Both the position numbers and the translations under genes were made by a program. A stretch of DNA of 64,000 bases from Panaeolus papilionaceus (lineage: Eukaryota > Basidiomycota > Agaricomycetes > Agaricales): NCBI GenBank assembly GCA_015501605.1, contig JADNRZ010000002.1, positions 1,054,001 through 1,118,000 on the forward strand, given 5' to 3'. This document shows positions 1-12,120 of the stretch, piece after piece. Position 1 is the first letter of the stretch, and every line of letters begins with the position of its first letter. The notes under the pieces were generated by a model. That model saw only the letters and a program-made list of their open reading frames with translations. It searched no databases and was not told the DNA's origin.

Positions 1-2018
1 CTATATGGCGAACCCAACACCCCCAGTTCAGAGTCCAAGGAAAACACACAAGTCAGTTCTTCTCTTCCTTTCAACTTTTTCTGGGATTTTTATGCTTATA
101 TCCCCCTTATATCCAGCCAACACCTCCCACCCGATCTACCCCTCTACTACACAGATCCCGAAGCGTGATCCAAGCCAGCGCAGGTTCTCCACGGCCACAC
201 CCTCCTCCTTCTCCAACTTCTCCTATGCCCCAGCCACCTGTTTCAGGTTTAAAGCGCGCAACTAGTCACGCTCGCATTCACGAAATTGAACGAACGAATA
301 CCCCTCCTCTTTCCAGTCGGAGTCTACGCCGCCGGGAGCCTATACCAGAAAACGATCCCGTTTTGCGATCTCAAACCCTCAATAACATGCGAACCACAGA
401 TAAATCTTCCAACCCCGAAACTCCCAGTATATTCGATGCATTGAAGCGTAAACAAGCAGATGCTATGTCTAGGAGAAGGGACAACCAAGATAGCAAACCA
501 TCGAGACCTTCGACGGCGAGCAATGTCGTCGCCACTGATCGCTGGTACCTCCAACCCCGTTTCGCTGGCCAAATAGATGAGGACGGCAAGGGTCACATTC
601 GTTCCGGAACATTACAGGCCCTGGTCGAACGTCTTACCACGGACATCATAACAAATAGCCAAACCAGTTAGCCACATTTCCGCTAATTTAACAGCAAAAA
701 TGGAGACTAAATTATCCCTCCCGTTTACAGAACTAGCAGAGCAGAAATCATTCATGAATGCTTTTCTGATGACATATTGGACCTTCACAACGGCGCAGCG
801 GTTGCTCGAAATGCTTCTCGATCAATTCCATTTCAAGGCTCCCGAAGGATTGAGCGACGTGGAGTACAAAGACTGGAAAGCGAACCTTCAGATACCCACT
901 CAAAGACGAATCTTAGACGTTATCACCACTTGGATAGAAGAGTACCATCTGCTGGACGAACCTGGAGTTTCACGCCAGTTAACCGATTTTCTCACTCACA
1001 TCGTTGCCCCACCCCACGCAACACGAGCTGCTCAACTCGTGAAAATCATTAATCAGCTGGTATGTATTCCACATTCCTTTTGTCCCTTGCATGCTTTTAA
1101 ACTTTTCGCCGCCACGATAGTCCGCCACTTCCCCAACGAAAGCTATTACGACCGCCTCTCCGAAGAAGGTCCGGAAAACCAAGCCTCCTAAGGGGGACCT
1201 ATCAAAAGCAGACCCTGGCGAAATTGCTGAACAGCTAACCCTTGTGGAATTCGCTTTATATGCCAAAGTCACTCCGCAGGAGTGCATTCGGTATACGAAA
1301 CAGTCCGGGGACAAAACAGTTGCGCCTAATCTTGTCGAATTCTGTGCGTCGCATGATAAACTTGGTCGATGGATCAAGAGCACTATTCTGAGCAACGAGA
1401 CACTGGGAAAGCGGGCCGACATGGTTGATTTTTGGATCAGAGTAGCAGAGGTAAATATTTTCTACATTTCGTCATCTTTTTTGCGTACCCTGTGCTAAAA
1501 AAAGTCATTTTTAGAAATGCCGCTCGCTGAACAACTTTTTCTCGATGAGTGGCATCATCAATGCCCTTTCCAGCTCCGACGTGACGCGACTCCACTTGAC
1601 CTGGGCGCACGTTAGTCGCAAAGCCCAGCTCGATGCTCTCCTCCGTCACAACGAACCCACCGGCGGTTTTGCTGGTTACCGGTCTCTTCTCCAGCACACA
1701 AACGGTCCATGTGTTCCGTTTATCGCGATGTACCTCGTTGACAATCACCACGTCCAAGACCAGTTCCGAGATACCAACGGTCAAATTTGCTTTTATCAGA
1801 AAGCGAGGTGGTACGAAATTATCACCAACATGCTACGGTTCCAGTCAAAGCCATATTACATCTCGGCGAACGAATCCACAATGGCTTTCATTGAGAATCA
1901 GTTCCGTGACGGAGTCCTTCCGGATGACTCGTGGTATTACACAAGGAGTCAGGAAGTGCAACACTCGGAATTGGCACATGCTGATATTAGGAGGGGCTTG
2001 GAGGCTGCGGGTTTCTGA
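1..2018 (+). CDS. Ras guanine-nucleotide exchange factor (Cdc25/Ste6-type), 5' end outside window
   Basis: This is the C-terminal part of a RasGEF, which loads GTP onto Ras at membranes. Inferred exons are <1-666, 731-1059, 1121-1450 and 1515-2018; reading phase is kept at every join. A low-complexity Pro/Ser-rich stretch is followed by a RasGEF_N (REM) domain, which starts near GHIRSGTLQALVERL and continues in exon 2 with SFMNAFLMTYWTF. The catalytic CDC25-homology domain spans the last two exons: LVEFALYAKVTPQEC, then FFSMSGIINALSSSDVTRL and CVPFIAMYLVD, with a final YISANES-type segment. The frame stays open upstream of base 165 with no good ATG, so the start, and probably an SH3 domain as in fungal Cdc25, lies before the window. 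It converges with the Rab5 gene, 315 bp from stop to stop. Confidence 0.9.
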
Positions 2019-2333
2019 TTTTCGGGATTGTCTTACTACCCCAGGAGATCTGGGAGTACGTTGTTAGATCATGTATGTAAATTAAAATGTAAATCACAGC
2101 ATATCACGGTATATAGAAGTTAGGAGAAATGGGAAATGAAATTATCACATCGCAGGCCCCTCTATGCCTCTTGACAAAAATTCAAAAGCACGATTGGAAT
2201 GTATAGAGTTGTATCCCAGAAGGTCCGATTAACCAAAATGAAGAAAAGCGTCGGCGAAGGTATGATATAGGGTACAGAAAGAGCAAAGTGGGCAGACGAG
2301 CATAGATGACCGAATTGAGGAAGCAATGAACCC
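2019..2333. other. Intergenic, convergent 3' ends of RasGEF and Rab5
   Basis: The stretch is AT-rich and holds the two 3' UTRs. I see no open frame with family features and no RNA gene. Confidence 0.6.
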
Positions 2334-3363
2334 TTAGCAGTTGCATGCGTCAGGCTGGCCAGATGCAGCTGCCTGCTTGTTCAGATCAACGCCTGCCCTT
2401 GCACCACCTGGACCTGTTCGAGAAGTACCTGCCCTATTGGCAGAGGGAGCTGCCAACGGTAGCTTTTGGGCTGTATATCAAGTTGAATGTCAGTGCTCTG
2501 GCAGTCTCAGGTGCTGTCAAAGGAACATACCGATAGCTGTGAAGATGTCGTTAACACCCTCACCCGTCTTGGCACTGGTTTCGGTCCACATCAAGCCCTC
2601 CTCGTCTGCATACTTCTTTGCTTCTTCCTGTGAGACCTGGCGACGAGCAGCAAGATCCAACTTGTTTCCGCATAGGGCAATTACTATTGAGGGGTCAGCT
2701 TGACGCTGAAGCTCCCTTATCCATGTGCGGGCCTTCTCCAGGGATGCGGATTGAGTGATGTCGTATACGACGACTGCGCAGTTGGCATTTCGATAGTACA
2801 TTGGGGCCTATAGGATCGATCGATATGAGTATGTAGGTGGGGAGAGACTAAGTGCGTCATTACGTACTAAAGACTGGAAGGAGCATGGAGAAGTGGTGAG
2901 CTGTACGGAATAAGCGGTGAAAACAAAGCACACACCTTGTACCTTTCCTGACCAGCTGTATCCCTAGAGTGTGTGTGTTGTGTGAGTCTTAAGCGCAGTT
3001 CAAGGGCTAAGAGTTTGTGTACCAGATCTCAAACTTGACCGTTGTCTTGTCATCTAGGGTGACGGTCTGGGTTAAGAATGCGGCTGTTGGTACTATTAGC
3101 TGGTGAACGGATAAGATGAAAGACTCCTCACCTCCAATTGTACTCTCCCGATAATCATCGAACTGGTCTTTGACAAACCGTAGAACCAGACTAGATTGTT
3201 GTTACTTGACAAGTTTGCTAGGTTTCGAGTGAGACGCTCATACCTTGATTTACCAACAGCTGATTCACCTATAGAGACAACAAGGTTAATATGTGAATAT
3301 TAATGATAATAATAAATGAAATATACCTAGAAGAACAAGCTTGAACTGATATTGCTTTGACAT
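2334..3363 (-). CDS. ypt5: Rab5-family small GTPase (Ypt5/Vps21)
   Basis: Rab5-type GTPase that controls early endosome fusion and vacuolar protein sorting. Read on the minus strand, it starts [13 protein letters not shown]. The P-loop GESAVGKSS is split over short exons (37 and 25 nt). It continues with [22 protein letters not shown] (switch I), [10 protein letters not shown] (switch II), then [23 protein letters not shown] and [14 protein letters not shown]. The Rab5-specific block [13 protein letters not shown] is present. The last exon, after a GT-AG intron, ends in ACNC followed by a stop. That is a C-x-C prenylation motif, as expected for geranylgeranylation. The start is fixed by alignment of the first residues to the family. 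The upstream region is shared with the divergent Mei2-like gene. Confidence 0.93.
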
Positions 3364-3738
3364 TGTTGAATGTAATGAGGTAGTAGGTAGGTAAGTGGAG
3401 TGATTCAAAGCGTAACACACACACAGCACATGCAAACACCGCAGTAACACTCTGACCCAAATGTCATGACCACTCACAGCATGATTTCTCGGCAATTTCC
3501 GAAATATTTGTGTGGCATTTTCACAGCAAATTTACAACAGACTCCAATTCAAACCAACCTTGTTACTCAACCATCATCTCATTCAATTTTTCTTTTTCCT
3601 TCCTCTCTCTATATCTTCATCCAAAGGTTTTCTAAGCGTGTTCAGTTTCTTTTCAGAAAAAAAAAAGAAGTGTCGAGTAACTTGGGTTTTCTGTATTGCC
3701 GCTTTTTCCGACAAACTCCACGTCATTCTTAAGAGAGT
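3364..3738. promoter_or_regulatory. Shared divergent promoter region (Rab5 / Mei2-like)
   Basis: There are 375 bp between two divergent start codons. The stretch contains a long pyrimidine tract (about 3586-3625) and an A-run near 3657, a common arrangement in fungal 5' regions. No TATA box is obvious. The promoter role is inferred from position. Confidence 0.5.
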
Positions 3739-6415
3739 ATGAATCGGCACCATCCTTACAACGCAAGCTTTGAGCATTCTCCAGCTCGTCGTGGAAATAA
3801 TTCTCCAGGTCCAGGAGAGCCTCGCCATCGTTATTCAGATCGTGGTGGCGCTCCATTCAGAGGTAGAGGTGGTGGTTACAACCGTGGTCGAGGCGGATAT
3901 TCCAACTATGATTCTGGTGCTTCTTATGATCAAGGCCACAGTCAAAACGATATATCCGGTTATCATAATTATGAGCAACCGCCCACCAACCAGCATCCTT
4001 ATTATCAAGATCACAGCTATTCTAGTTCCACACCTGCTCATTTTCCACCTCCACCTCAGTCTTCCTCAGGTTATCAGGCTTATAACAAATATGAAGGTGC
4101 GCGGCAGTTGAGAACATTTCCGCTCTCGGAACTTTCACCTACGTTGGAATTTCTTCTATCCACGTTTTTATACGCTCGACACGGACGCGATGTGCTATAA
4201 GATGGGATCCTTGCTTGAAATCGTGAACATCGTTTAAGGTTCCTGAGCGTTCCTTTCAGTTGACATTGAGAAGCCTTGAGACTCTTGATGTTCAGCACGC
4301 CACGTGTTGTTGCTTTCATTTGCCAACTTCGCCTCTTCCGCCTTCCCGTGTTTTTGTGATCCAAATTTTCTCACCTGTGTCCATTCATCCGTATTAGACG
4401 GGCCAGGAAACAATTATGAAGATGATGACAATCGAAACAATCGACGACCATTTCGCAAGGATAGAGATGATAAGGTCCATGATTCCATCATTGAAGAGCG
4501 TATTCAACGTGAACGACCTTGCCGCACACTGTTCATTCGTAACATTAAGGCGAGTCAATTTGACTTTTTCAAACACCGATACCATAACAACGTATTGGCC
4601 TGGCCGCCTGAGTCATAGTGCTGACTTTCCCCTCAGTACGAAACGCCTAGTGAAGAAGTACGGCGCATTTTTGAGGAGCACGGAGAAATTAAGACCTTTT
4701 TTGACCTTATCTCGACTAGAGGAATGGTGTTTGTGACCTATGTGAGTTGGTCCAGGATTCTTGTCATGTCGATGTTGACGAGCTTCGGTTCAGTTTGACC
4801 TTCGTGCAGCTGAAAGGGCGAGAGACAGACTTCAGGGGTCAGAAATCAGTGGGAGACCCGTAAGCTCTTTATACTACCGTGACATTGTCCTTTTCAAAGC
4901 TCATCCTTATCATTCCAAGATCGACGTCCATTATTCTCTTCCACGTGATGACCAGAAAGGAAACGACCGCGAAAAAAGCCAGGTTTGTGTCCTATTGAGA
5001 ATCGTATCTGATGTATCTCTGACAGCACGCATAGCAACTGCAAGGGTCATTACAAGTCACATTGAGAAACTCTCCCTCAGGTCAGCCTATTGATGATAAC
5101 GAAGTCCGAAGAAAATTCCAACAGTTTGGCGATGTCAAGTCTATCAAACCCGTAGCGGATCGTATAGAGTAAGTCTTTGGCGATTCAGTTGACAGTCCCA
5201 CAGTGCTAAACCACAGTAGTTCTCGTTATGTCGAATATTATGACACAAGGGTAAGGTTCAATTGATGATTTCAATGAGACGAAACTAATCTTGTATACGC
5301 ACCATAGGCCTGTACCGAAGCTCATGAACGATTAAGGCATCAAGGCCTCCAGGATGGTATCATGGATATTGTTTTTGCATGGGATGTGAATGAAAACCCC
5401 AATGGACCCGGAGGGCATCATCGGTATTACACCATTTTCACGCCGTTTGTCAGGATCTGATGTCATTATTTAGTGATGGGCACCGTGACTGGGAAGACCG
5501 TGGAGGCAGAGGTCGTGGGGGACGTGGAAGAGGACGCGGAAGAGGCCGCGGTTTCGACGACTACGACGATAGGCGAGGCGGGGGTGATTATGGTCGTGAA
5601 CGCGATTACCGTGGAGGGGGTGGCGGTAGAGGCAGATATGACGACGATTATTCCGGTGGGCGGGGTGGAAGAAATGGTGGATATAATGACCGTCATCAAA
5701 ACCAGCCACCTCCTCAATGGGGACCACCTGGCGAATATCCTCCCCCACCAATGCATTATGGTGGACCACCTCCTCCACCTGCCGGTCCAGAACCTATTCC
5801 AGTGAGTTTATGTCTAGTTCCTTTTTAGAGGTGAGAAATGTGAACATTGGATTATAGGGGAACGATGATCGCCTTGAACAAGCCCGGAAAGTTCAACAAC
5901 TGTTGGCTGCACTCAAGCAACCTGCCGCTCCATCAGCTCCTACGCCTCCTCTTCAACCGCCTGTGCCTCCTCAGCCCTCAATGCCCCCGATGCCAATGAT
6001 GCAGCACCCAGGCGGTTATCCAGGGTACCCACCTGCTCCATCATATCCAGGTATCCCCCCTCCTGCTGGTTACCCTCCTGCCCCTCCTGCCCATCAGCAA
6101 ATGGCTCCTCCTGCGCCCGGTGCACCTGGAAGCAATCCTCTGTCAGGTCTGCCTCCTAATGTCATGGCTCTTCTTCAAGCCGCGCAAGGAACCCGGCCAC
6201 CGGGTATGTAATCCTTCCATGGCCTATTTTCCATCCTGATCTGCTTCTTTTACAGGCTCTGCACCAGGTGCACCACCAGCACCTGCTACCACTAACGCAC
6301 AATATCAGCTTATGGCTTACCTGGTCAGTTGAATCCTCCCTTCGTCAACACATCCCATCCTCACTACGTTTAGCAGTCTCAAGCGGCAGCCCAAACGGGA
6401 GCACCCAAACCATAA
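3739..6415 (+). CDS. Mei2-like RNA-binding protein, two RRMs plus RGG and proline-rich tail
   Basis: Twelve inferred exons (3739-4096, 4398-4549, 4637-4741, 4794-4859, 4920-4982, 5035-5168, 5217-5250, 5308-5423, 5474-5801, 5858-6203, 6256-6323, 6374-6415) encode 603 residues. The N-terminus is Gly/Arg/Tyr-rich. RRM1 runs from CRTLFIRNI through EEHGEIKTFFDL to GMVFVTYFDLRAAERA and ends IDVHYSLP, the arrangement of Mei2/Mei2-like RRM1. RRM2 starts QGSLQVTLRN and includes RRKFQQFGDVKSI and RYVEYYDTRACTEAH. An RGG-box region (5474-5700) and a Pro-rich tail follow. The C-terminal RRM3 that defines Mei2 proper is absent, so a role in RNA metabolism is likely but a meiotic role is not shown. The third exon junction (4549/4550) uses a GC donor. 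Confidence 0.88.
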
Positions 6416-6869
6416 AATGCTTCAAGGACACTCTTAGAAACTATAGCTTTCGTGTTTTACTCATGATATCTAAATGATCTTTTGCTTTGATCGTTTGATT
6501 CCCTCTGGTCCTTACTATTATTTCTTTACTCGACTTTTCTGTTTCTGCTTTGTTGCTTATTTTTATGCACTTAATATGATGTGTCTATGTTGCTTTCATG
6601 TCAATGCTACAGTGTATATAATAATGACTTGTTGTACAGCCACCCAAGGAGATTGATTTCTTTTTATACCTTCTAGCAAAAACTGGATGACTGTCGGAGG
6701 AGGGGAGAGTTCATGACAAATTTCTGACTGGAGGTTGGCTGTTGCCGGTGACATTCTAGGCCGAGCCGAAATTATGACGTGGGCTGCCGCCGAAGAGATA
6801 CTATAAATAAACAAAACGCAGGCCACTGTCTATAATCCTCTTTCTCGTCTCTCTCACAAAACGACCACC
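6416..6869. promoter_or_regulatory. Intergenic with TATA box for the TMBIM5-like gene
   Basis: 3' UTR of the Mei2-like gene is followed by a promoter region. A TATA-like element, TATAAATA, lies at 6802-6809, 61-68 bp upstream of the ATG at 6870. No other gene is seen. Confidence 0.55.
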
Positions 6870-8217
6870 ATGCTCAGGCTACAATTGGCTTCAATGAGGC
6901 CTCTCGCCAACAGGACAGCTCTATCATCCCTCAAGGCCACTCACCTAAATGTTGCAAAACGACAATTTAGCACGAATGGCTTTTTCCGACAAGGAGAAAG
7001 CAAAATGTTGTCGAAGCTGAATCTAAAATCCCCATTTTCTTGGGTGGGCGTGCAGAGTGCCCGAGGAATCATGACACAGGGTCCTCAAATCATCCAAAAA
7101 GCTCCGGGGATATCATGGCAGAGATTGGCAATCACAGCTGTAAGTTATCAAAAACTTGCAAAAATATTTTGAATTTGGTGATGCTTACCTTCACGGTATT
7201 TAGGCTGGCGTAGCAGGCACTGTATTCGTCATTGATTCTTTCTTGAACCGGGAGACTCGCGATTCACTTTCTGCTGGAGAAAGGAGCCTTCTTAATGAGA
7301 GCTTCAAGTATACTGGTGGTGGGCTACTGCTCACTGCTGCTGCAGCGCGTGGTCTATTTAAATCGGGATTCGCCTTCCGAGTAATGGCTGCTAATCCATG
7401 TGAGCCGTGTATTTTACATTTTGGAATCCACTTTACTGAATGTCATTCCAGGGGTCGTTTTGGGTGTCAGCTTAGTAGGTAGTATCGGAACAATGATGGG
7501 TACTCTGTATACCCCACCTGAGAAGACTGTTCAGAAGCATCTCTTCTGGCTTGTATGTCGTTTCCCTGGCCATAATTTCTTTATCATAACTAACATTTAA
7601 TACAGGGCTTTAATGCATGCCAAGCAGCGACTTTGTCTCCTCTGTTTTTCTTCAGTCCTGCTATTTTGGCGCGTGCAGCACTCTACACTGTTGGAGTAGT
7701 TGGAGCCATCTCTTACGTAGGAGCCACAGCAACGTACGTTAGTCACATAGAATATTCAATGCGCGTCTAACCATACATTTGCAGTAACGACAAGTATCTG
7801 CACCTTGGCGGACCACTTCTCGCTGGTGTCACAGTCGTCGCTCTTAGCTCCCTTGCTCCGATGGTTCTTCCTGTTGGTATGAGGGGACTTGCGCTTGCTG
7901 AATCCATTTCTCTGTACGGAGGTCTTGCCGTCTTTGGTGGATTCGTTCTTTACGAGTACGTCTTATTCTCACTGCTTGTTGATGACTGCTAATTACTGTC
8001 CATAGTACTCAAAAAATCTTGCAACACGGTCGCCTTGCTGAACGTGGTCTCATGAAGCCAGATCCTATCAACGAGTCTGTTAGCCTTGAGCTTGACATGA
8101 TCAATATTTTGTAAGCGTTTATACTCTGATTCATCTGTATAATGTTATTCAGCTTTTTTTTTGTGCAGCATCCGCCTCGTCCAGATTCTCTCAATGCAAA
8201 ACAACAGACGCAAGTGA
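6870..8217 (+). CDS. Mitochondrial inner-membrane TMBIM5/GHITM-like protein (Bax-inhibitor-1 superfamily)
   Basis: Seven inferred exons (6870-7139, 7204-7399, 7452-7552, 7606-7733, 7785-7955, 8006-8110, 8169-8217) encode 339 residues in a continuous phase. The first about 60 residues are rich in Arg, Ser and Leu with few acidic residues, as in a mitochondrial presequence. At least six hydrophobic segments follow, with the UPF0005/BI-1 features: FKYTGGGLLLTAAAARG, LGVSLVGSIGTMMGTLYT, the Gly/Ala-rich segment in exon 4, and HLGGPLLAGVTVVALSS. The C-terminal part reads NESVSLELDMINIF then IRLVQIL, typical of BI-1/GHITM proteins (DxxxxFxxxL region). Family members affect cristae structure and mitochondrial calcium or proton exchange. 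The subfamily call rests on the presequence and overall pattern. Confidence 0.85.
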
Positions 8218-8442
8218 GATCCTTGCACTCATGGGAGCGGCCCTCGCAACTCTTATTTTACCCCCTGCTAACATTATTCATACACACACATCTTCATGTA
8301 TCTTTACAATCAATGTATTTTTTAAACAATAGCCGAGCTCATCTGACAAATTTGCAAAACTCATCACTCATCAAACCAAGCCCATTGTTTGAATATAAAA
8401 AAAAGGTAACAAACACAAAAATATGTTCGAATTATAAAGAAA

Positions 8443-10936
8443 TTACGCAGAACCAGACTTGCCCAAACCCTCCAACACAGACAAGAAACCTCCAGGGTCA
8501 ACAATATCAGTGCCACCATAAATGACCTTCTTGCCAGACTTGCCAGCCCATTCTTCGAGATTGCCGTACTCGACGTATCCAGCACCGCCAACGACGAATA
8601 CCATTCCTTCAGCGAAAGCCATACGCCTGGGACGGGTGGTCGCACTCGCGCCTGGTGCGCCTGGCAAACCAGCGTTGGCGTTGCGTGGTGCGCGGGGGTC
8701 GAGGAATAGGTACTCGTCTGTTTCTGCGAGGGACTGGTTGGATGCGGCTGATGAGTCCATGAGAGCCTCTGTGAGACGGGTGACGGGGAAGAGCTTGTTG
8801 GTGGGTAAAAAGTTCTTTACTCCCGAGAGCAGAGTGTCGAATCGGCCGTCTTTAAGACCGCCGGCGAGCTGTTAATGGATTGTGTCAGAGAGCGGTAATG
8901 GCGATGGTCATGATGAATAGAATATACCCTGTTTCCGAGAGCACTAAAGCCTTTGAAGAGCTCTCCACCCTGACCAGCAACACCACCCAGCACAGGTGTA
9001 GCAGTGCCCGTCCCATTATTGCTGATCGAAGAAGTCATGCGCAAAATTTCACGCGTCCTCCTCACATACTCAAACGCAGCCATGTCAGCACCAGCGCCCT
9101 TCAGTTCCTTCTCAAGCTCGACGACGTCCTCCTTCGTCACGGCATTATCAGGCGCGGAGAGGTAAAACACCAGTACGAGGCGAAGTTTGTCTTGTGGGGT
9201 GAGCTCGCCGTCTGGGCGCGGTGCGCGGAGGAACTCGAGGATGGTGGCGGTGGTTTGCCTGTTGATGGCCTCTTCTGTACTGAAAAGCTCATCAAGCCCG
9301 CGTTTCTTGATTTGCTCGAGAAGTGAACTGGCGATGTTCATGTGCGTGTCCAGAGTCGCTTTTCTCGCTGTCAGCTCGGGGAGCTGGGTGATGGCAGTTT
9401 TGAGATGTGCGGCGTTGGTGCTCAAATCTCTGTTTGGGTGACAAGGTCGTTAGATACTCAAAAAAAGCTGATAGAGGAGCTATGAAAAGGACTTACAACT
9501 GTGAAATATCGTTGACATCGCTGACACCCGTGCTTCTGGTGAGCTCTGCAGCGTCTTGCTTGTATTTATTCAGCTCTGCATCGATCTCCTCTGCTACCTG
9601 AGGGAACGGGTTAGCGGCATTCCGTGCCCAGAAGAAATCTTTCGAGTCGAGGTCGTAGGATTTCTTGTTCTGTGCGGTGTTGACAGTAACACGATTCAAC
9701 TTGATATCCAGGCAGTCCGATACAAGGGCTTGATACGTCCAACCATGGGCAAGGACGGAGACTAAATCGATGTTGCGGTCGAGAATCAGGAGTACTAGAT
9801 ACCATGTCATCAATTACTGTTGCAATGCTAGAATGGGTATAACTTACGTGGTCTCTGGAGGGTAGAGAGACCCGTTGAATCTTGCGAAAAGAGGGAGGTC
9901 GAGGTGTGTGATCGGGATGCGGAAAGAATTGCGTCTCTAATCTTGGTCTCTAGCTTTCTAGCTACCATTTCAGCAGCATTGCCCCTTGGAGCACGGATAA
10001 AGGGAACGTGGCCTGGATCAGCGTCAGTAGAGACCCTCTACATAAGTGATGAAGAATGCTACCTGAGGTGGCAACAGCGCTGAACAGCCCATTGGCTATT
10101 CGCTCTATTTCATCTTCGATTTCTTGCTCAGCAGAGGATGGAGAGTTGAGGATGGTATATGTGGTTTTAACAGACGGAGCTGCGGTAGTAGCTGGAGCTG
10201 GGGTCTTGGCTGCAGCTGGCTGAGGGGGAGGAAGAAGAGAAAAAAGTGACGGCGATGGGGCGATGAAAGAGAGATACTGATCGACGACCTGAGTGATATA
10301 GTTAGGTTAGAAGTGGGGTTAGGGGGAAACGTCGAGGTTGGCATTACCTGTGAGACGAGGTCAGTTGTTCCGTCTTGGGCGACGGATGCTGCAAGTTCCT
10401 CTAGCAGGGCTCTTGGAAGGGGTTCAACAAAGTTGAGATGGAAGGATTCGTAAAGGTTCTTCTGAAGGTCCTGAGCGATTCGCTTGATGTTGGCTAAGGT
10501 TGGTGCAACAAAGTAGATCGCTGGTACGTCTGGTAGCGCTGGACGCAGAGAATGTAATTGACTGTAAATATCATATTAACGAGTGAATATGAGGATTTAT
10601 AGAAGTGCCTACACGTGGAGGGTTACACCAGCATCACGGAGGTCCTGAACGCGAAGAACGGTAGCAAGGACGTCTTTGGTTTGCTGATCCAAGACGAGGA
10701 TCTTCCATACAGGAGGACCTGATACTGGAGGCGTCTTGGTACCAGAAGAACCTTTGGTAGTAGTATTACCAGTAGTATTCTCAACTGGCTGGTTGAGATT
10801 TAATAACTGGAGCAGAGCATTTGTCTGCGCCTGTTGCAATGTCGTTGAACTCGTTGGCTATATAGCATTTTAAATGAATTTATCATGATTTTATAGATTA
10901 AATTGAAATAATTACCTGACGAATATGGCTCGCCAT
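8443..10936 (-). CDS. SLY1: SM-family vesicle-fusion protein Sly1 (SCFD1)
   Basis: Sec1/Munc18-family protein that binds the syntaxin Sed5 and promotes ER-Golgi SNARE assembly. The minus-strand start MASHIRQ is a 21-nt first exon (10916-10936) followed by a 58-nt intron. The body shows [15 protein letters not shown] with the [13 protein letters not shown] block, [13 protein letters not shown], a cytosolic insert rich in Ala/Pro, [20 protein letters not shown], and the C-terminal [20 protein letters not shown] with [12 protein letters not shown]. The last two blocks are diagnostic of Sly1 rather than Sec1, Vps33 or Vps45. The C-terminus ends GKSGSA. The gene is divergent from the CSC1-like gene over 1.18 kb. 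Confidence 0.92.
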
Positions 10937-12120
10937 TGAGAGGACTTGTTGACCAACTAGAATTCAACTATGGCTGATGTTGTATACGAAATTGAATTAT
11001 TGAGCAATTCATTGACATTTGTCGTGGCGTCACTAAATAGATACACGTGACATGCTCTGAACACGGCGGCACCTTGAGTCTCGACTTTGAAGTTTCAAGA
11101 TAACTCTTTAACTCAACGACGTCGATAACTGTGGTATCAGTGAGAATGTGGGGAATTCATGAACGCCCTAACATTGGTGTTGGGATGAACGGCAATCTAC
11201 ATAGCGACGTGACGAATATTTCCTCGCCGTCGAGAAGCGATTCTTTGTGAGCGTGGCGCAGGTCGCGGGCCTTGAGCTACTCCAAGATCCTGTCTGATCC
11301 TGTTCTTAAGCGACGTGTTGTCTCGACCAGCCTTGGTGGGGATGTTTTTATTTTCGTGATGTTGAAACTATGTCTAGATACCAGTCCTTGGCTACTTTGC
11401 AACACCCAAAATCCGCTTACTATGCAACCAGGGGTCTTCCGAATGCACCCACGGAAAGCTTCTCTTTCTAGGCCTTGGGGTAGAAACCAAATTTCTGAGA
11501 AATCTTGAGGCTCTATCGACACTCCACTCTCCCTGGGTTGTGAGACTAAACAATCCTGTTGACTCTTGACTGCGCACTGAAGGGACGCACTGATCATGAT
11601 GACGTACTTTATTGATGACATTCGGGACGGAAGAACAGATGAAGGGAGGCGGAACCAACCTCGTCGGAAGGGTTGTTGATCGTGAATGTTTAACTCATTC
11701 ATTCATGCAATAATACGGGACAATTGAGGAGATGAAGAAGGTCGAAGGACTTGAGAGTTTTCTATAGCAACAGAAGTTTTGTATTCAACGGTACCTTGTG
11801 CGTAGAAAGAGGCCGGATGTTCCCTGGGAGACAACGTGCCCTCCCTCATTTGCCTCGAGTCGGTCCTCACTTGAGTCGGTCTGTCTGTCACCACCCTTCT
11901 CCTGCAACTACTAACAGAGTCTGTAGAACTATATAGACGACTTTGAAAGTCCAGTCTTTATTTTCCCTTTTTGTGTTATAATCAGGTTAGTTTCCTTTTA
12001 TGGTATATCTTAGTCGTGTTGGTTGAAAAAGTTGGAACGACTCTTTCTCAACTCTGACTTTGTTATTACTTTTCAGATTCAACGTATACTTATATCCAGA
12101 CCTAACCCTTTGGGTTCAGG
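10937..12120. other. Long divergent intergenic region (Sly1 / CSC1-like)
   Basis: No supported gene was found in 1.18 kb. Several open frames up to 141 codons occur (for example 11277-11702 on the minus strand), but none shows family motifs or plausible splice partners. The last 200 bp is T-rich and likely 5' UTR or promoter of the CSC1-like gene. Possible intron-split 5' UTR cannot be excluded. Confidence 0.5.

Noticed and set aside
979..1422. 147-residue open frame on the minus strand inside the RasGEF gene
   Set aside because: It is antisense to well-supported exons and has no family motifs.
11277..11702. 141-residue open frame on the minus strand between Sly1 and the CSC1-like gene
   Set aside because: Composition looks random, no motif, no promoter or splice partner seen.
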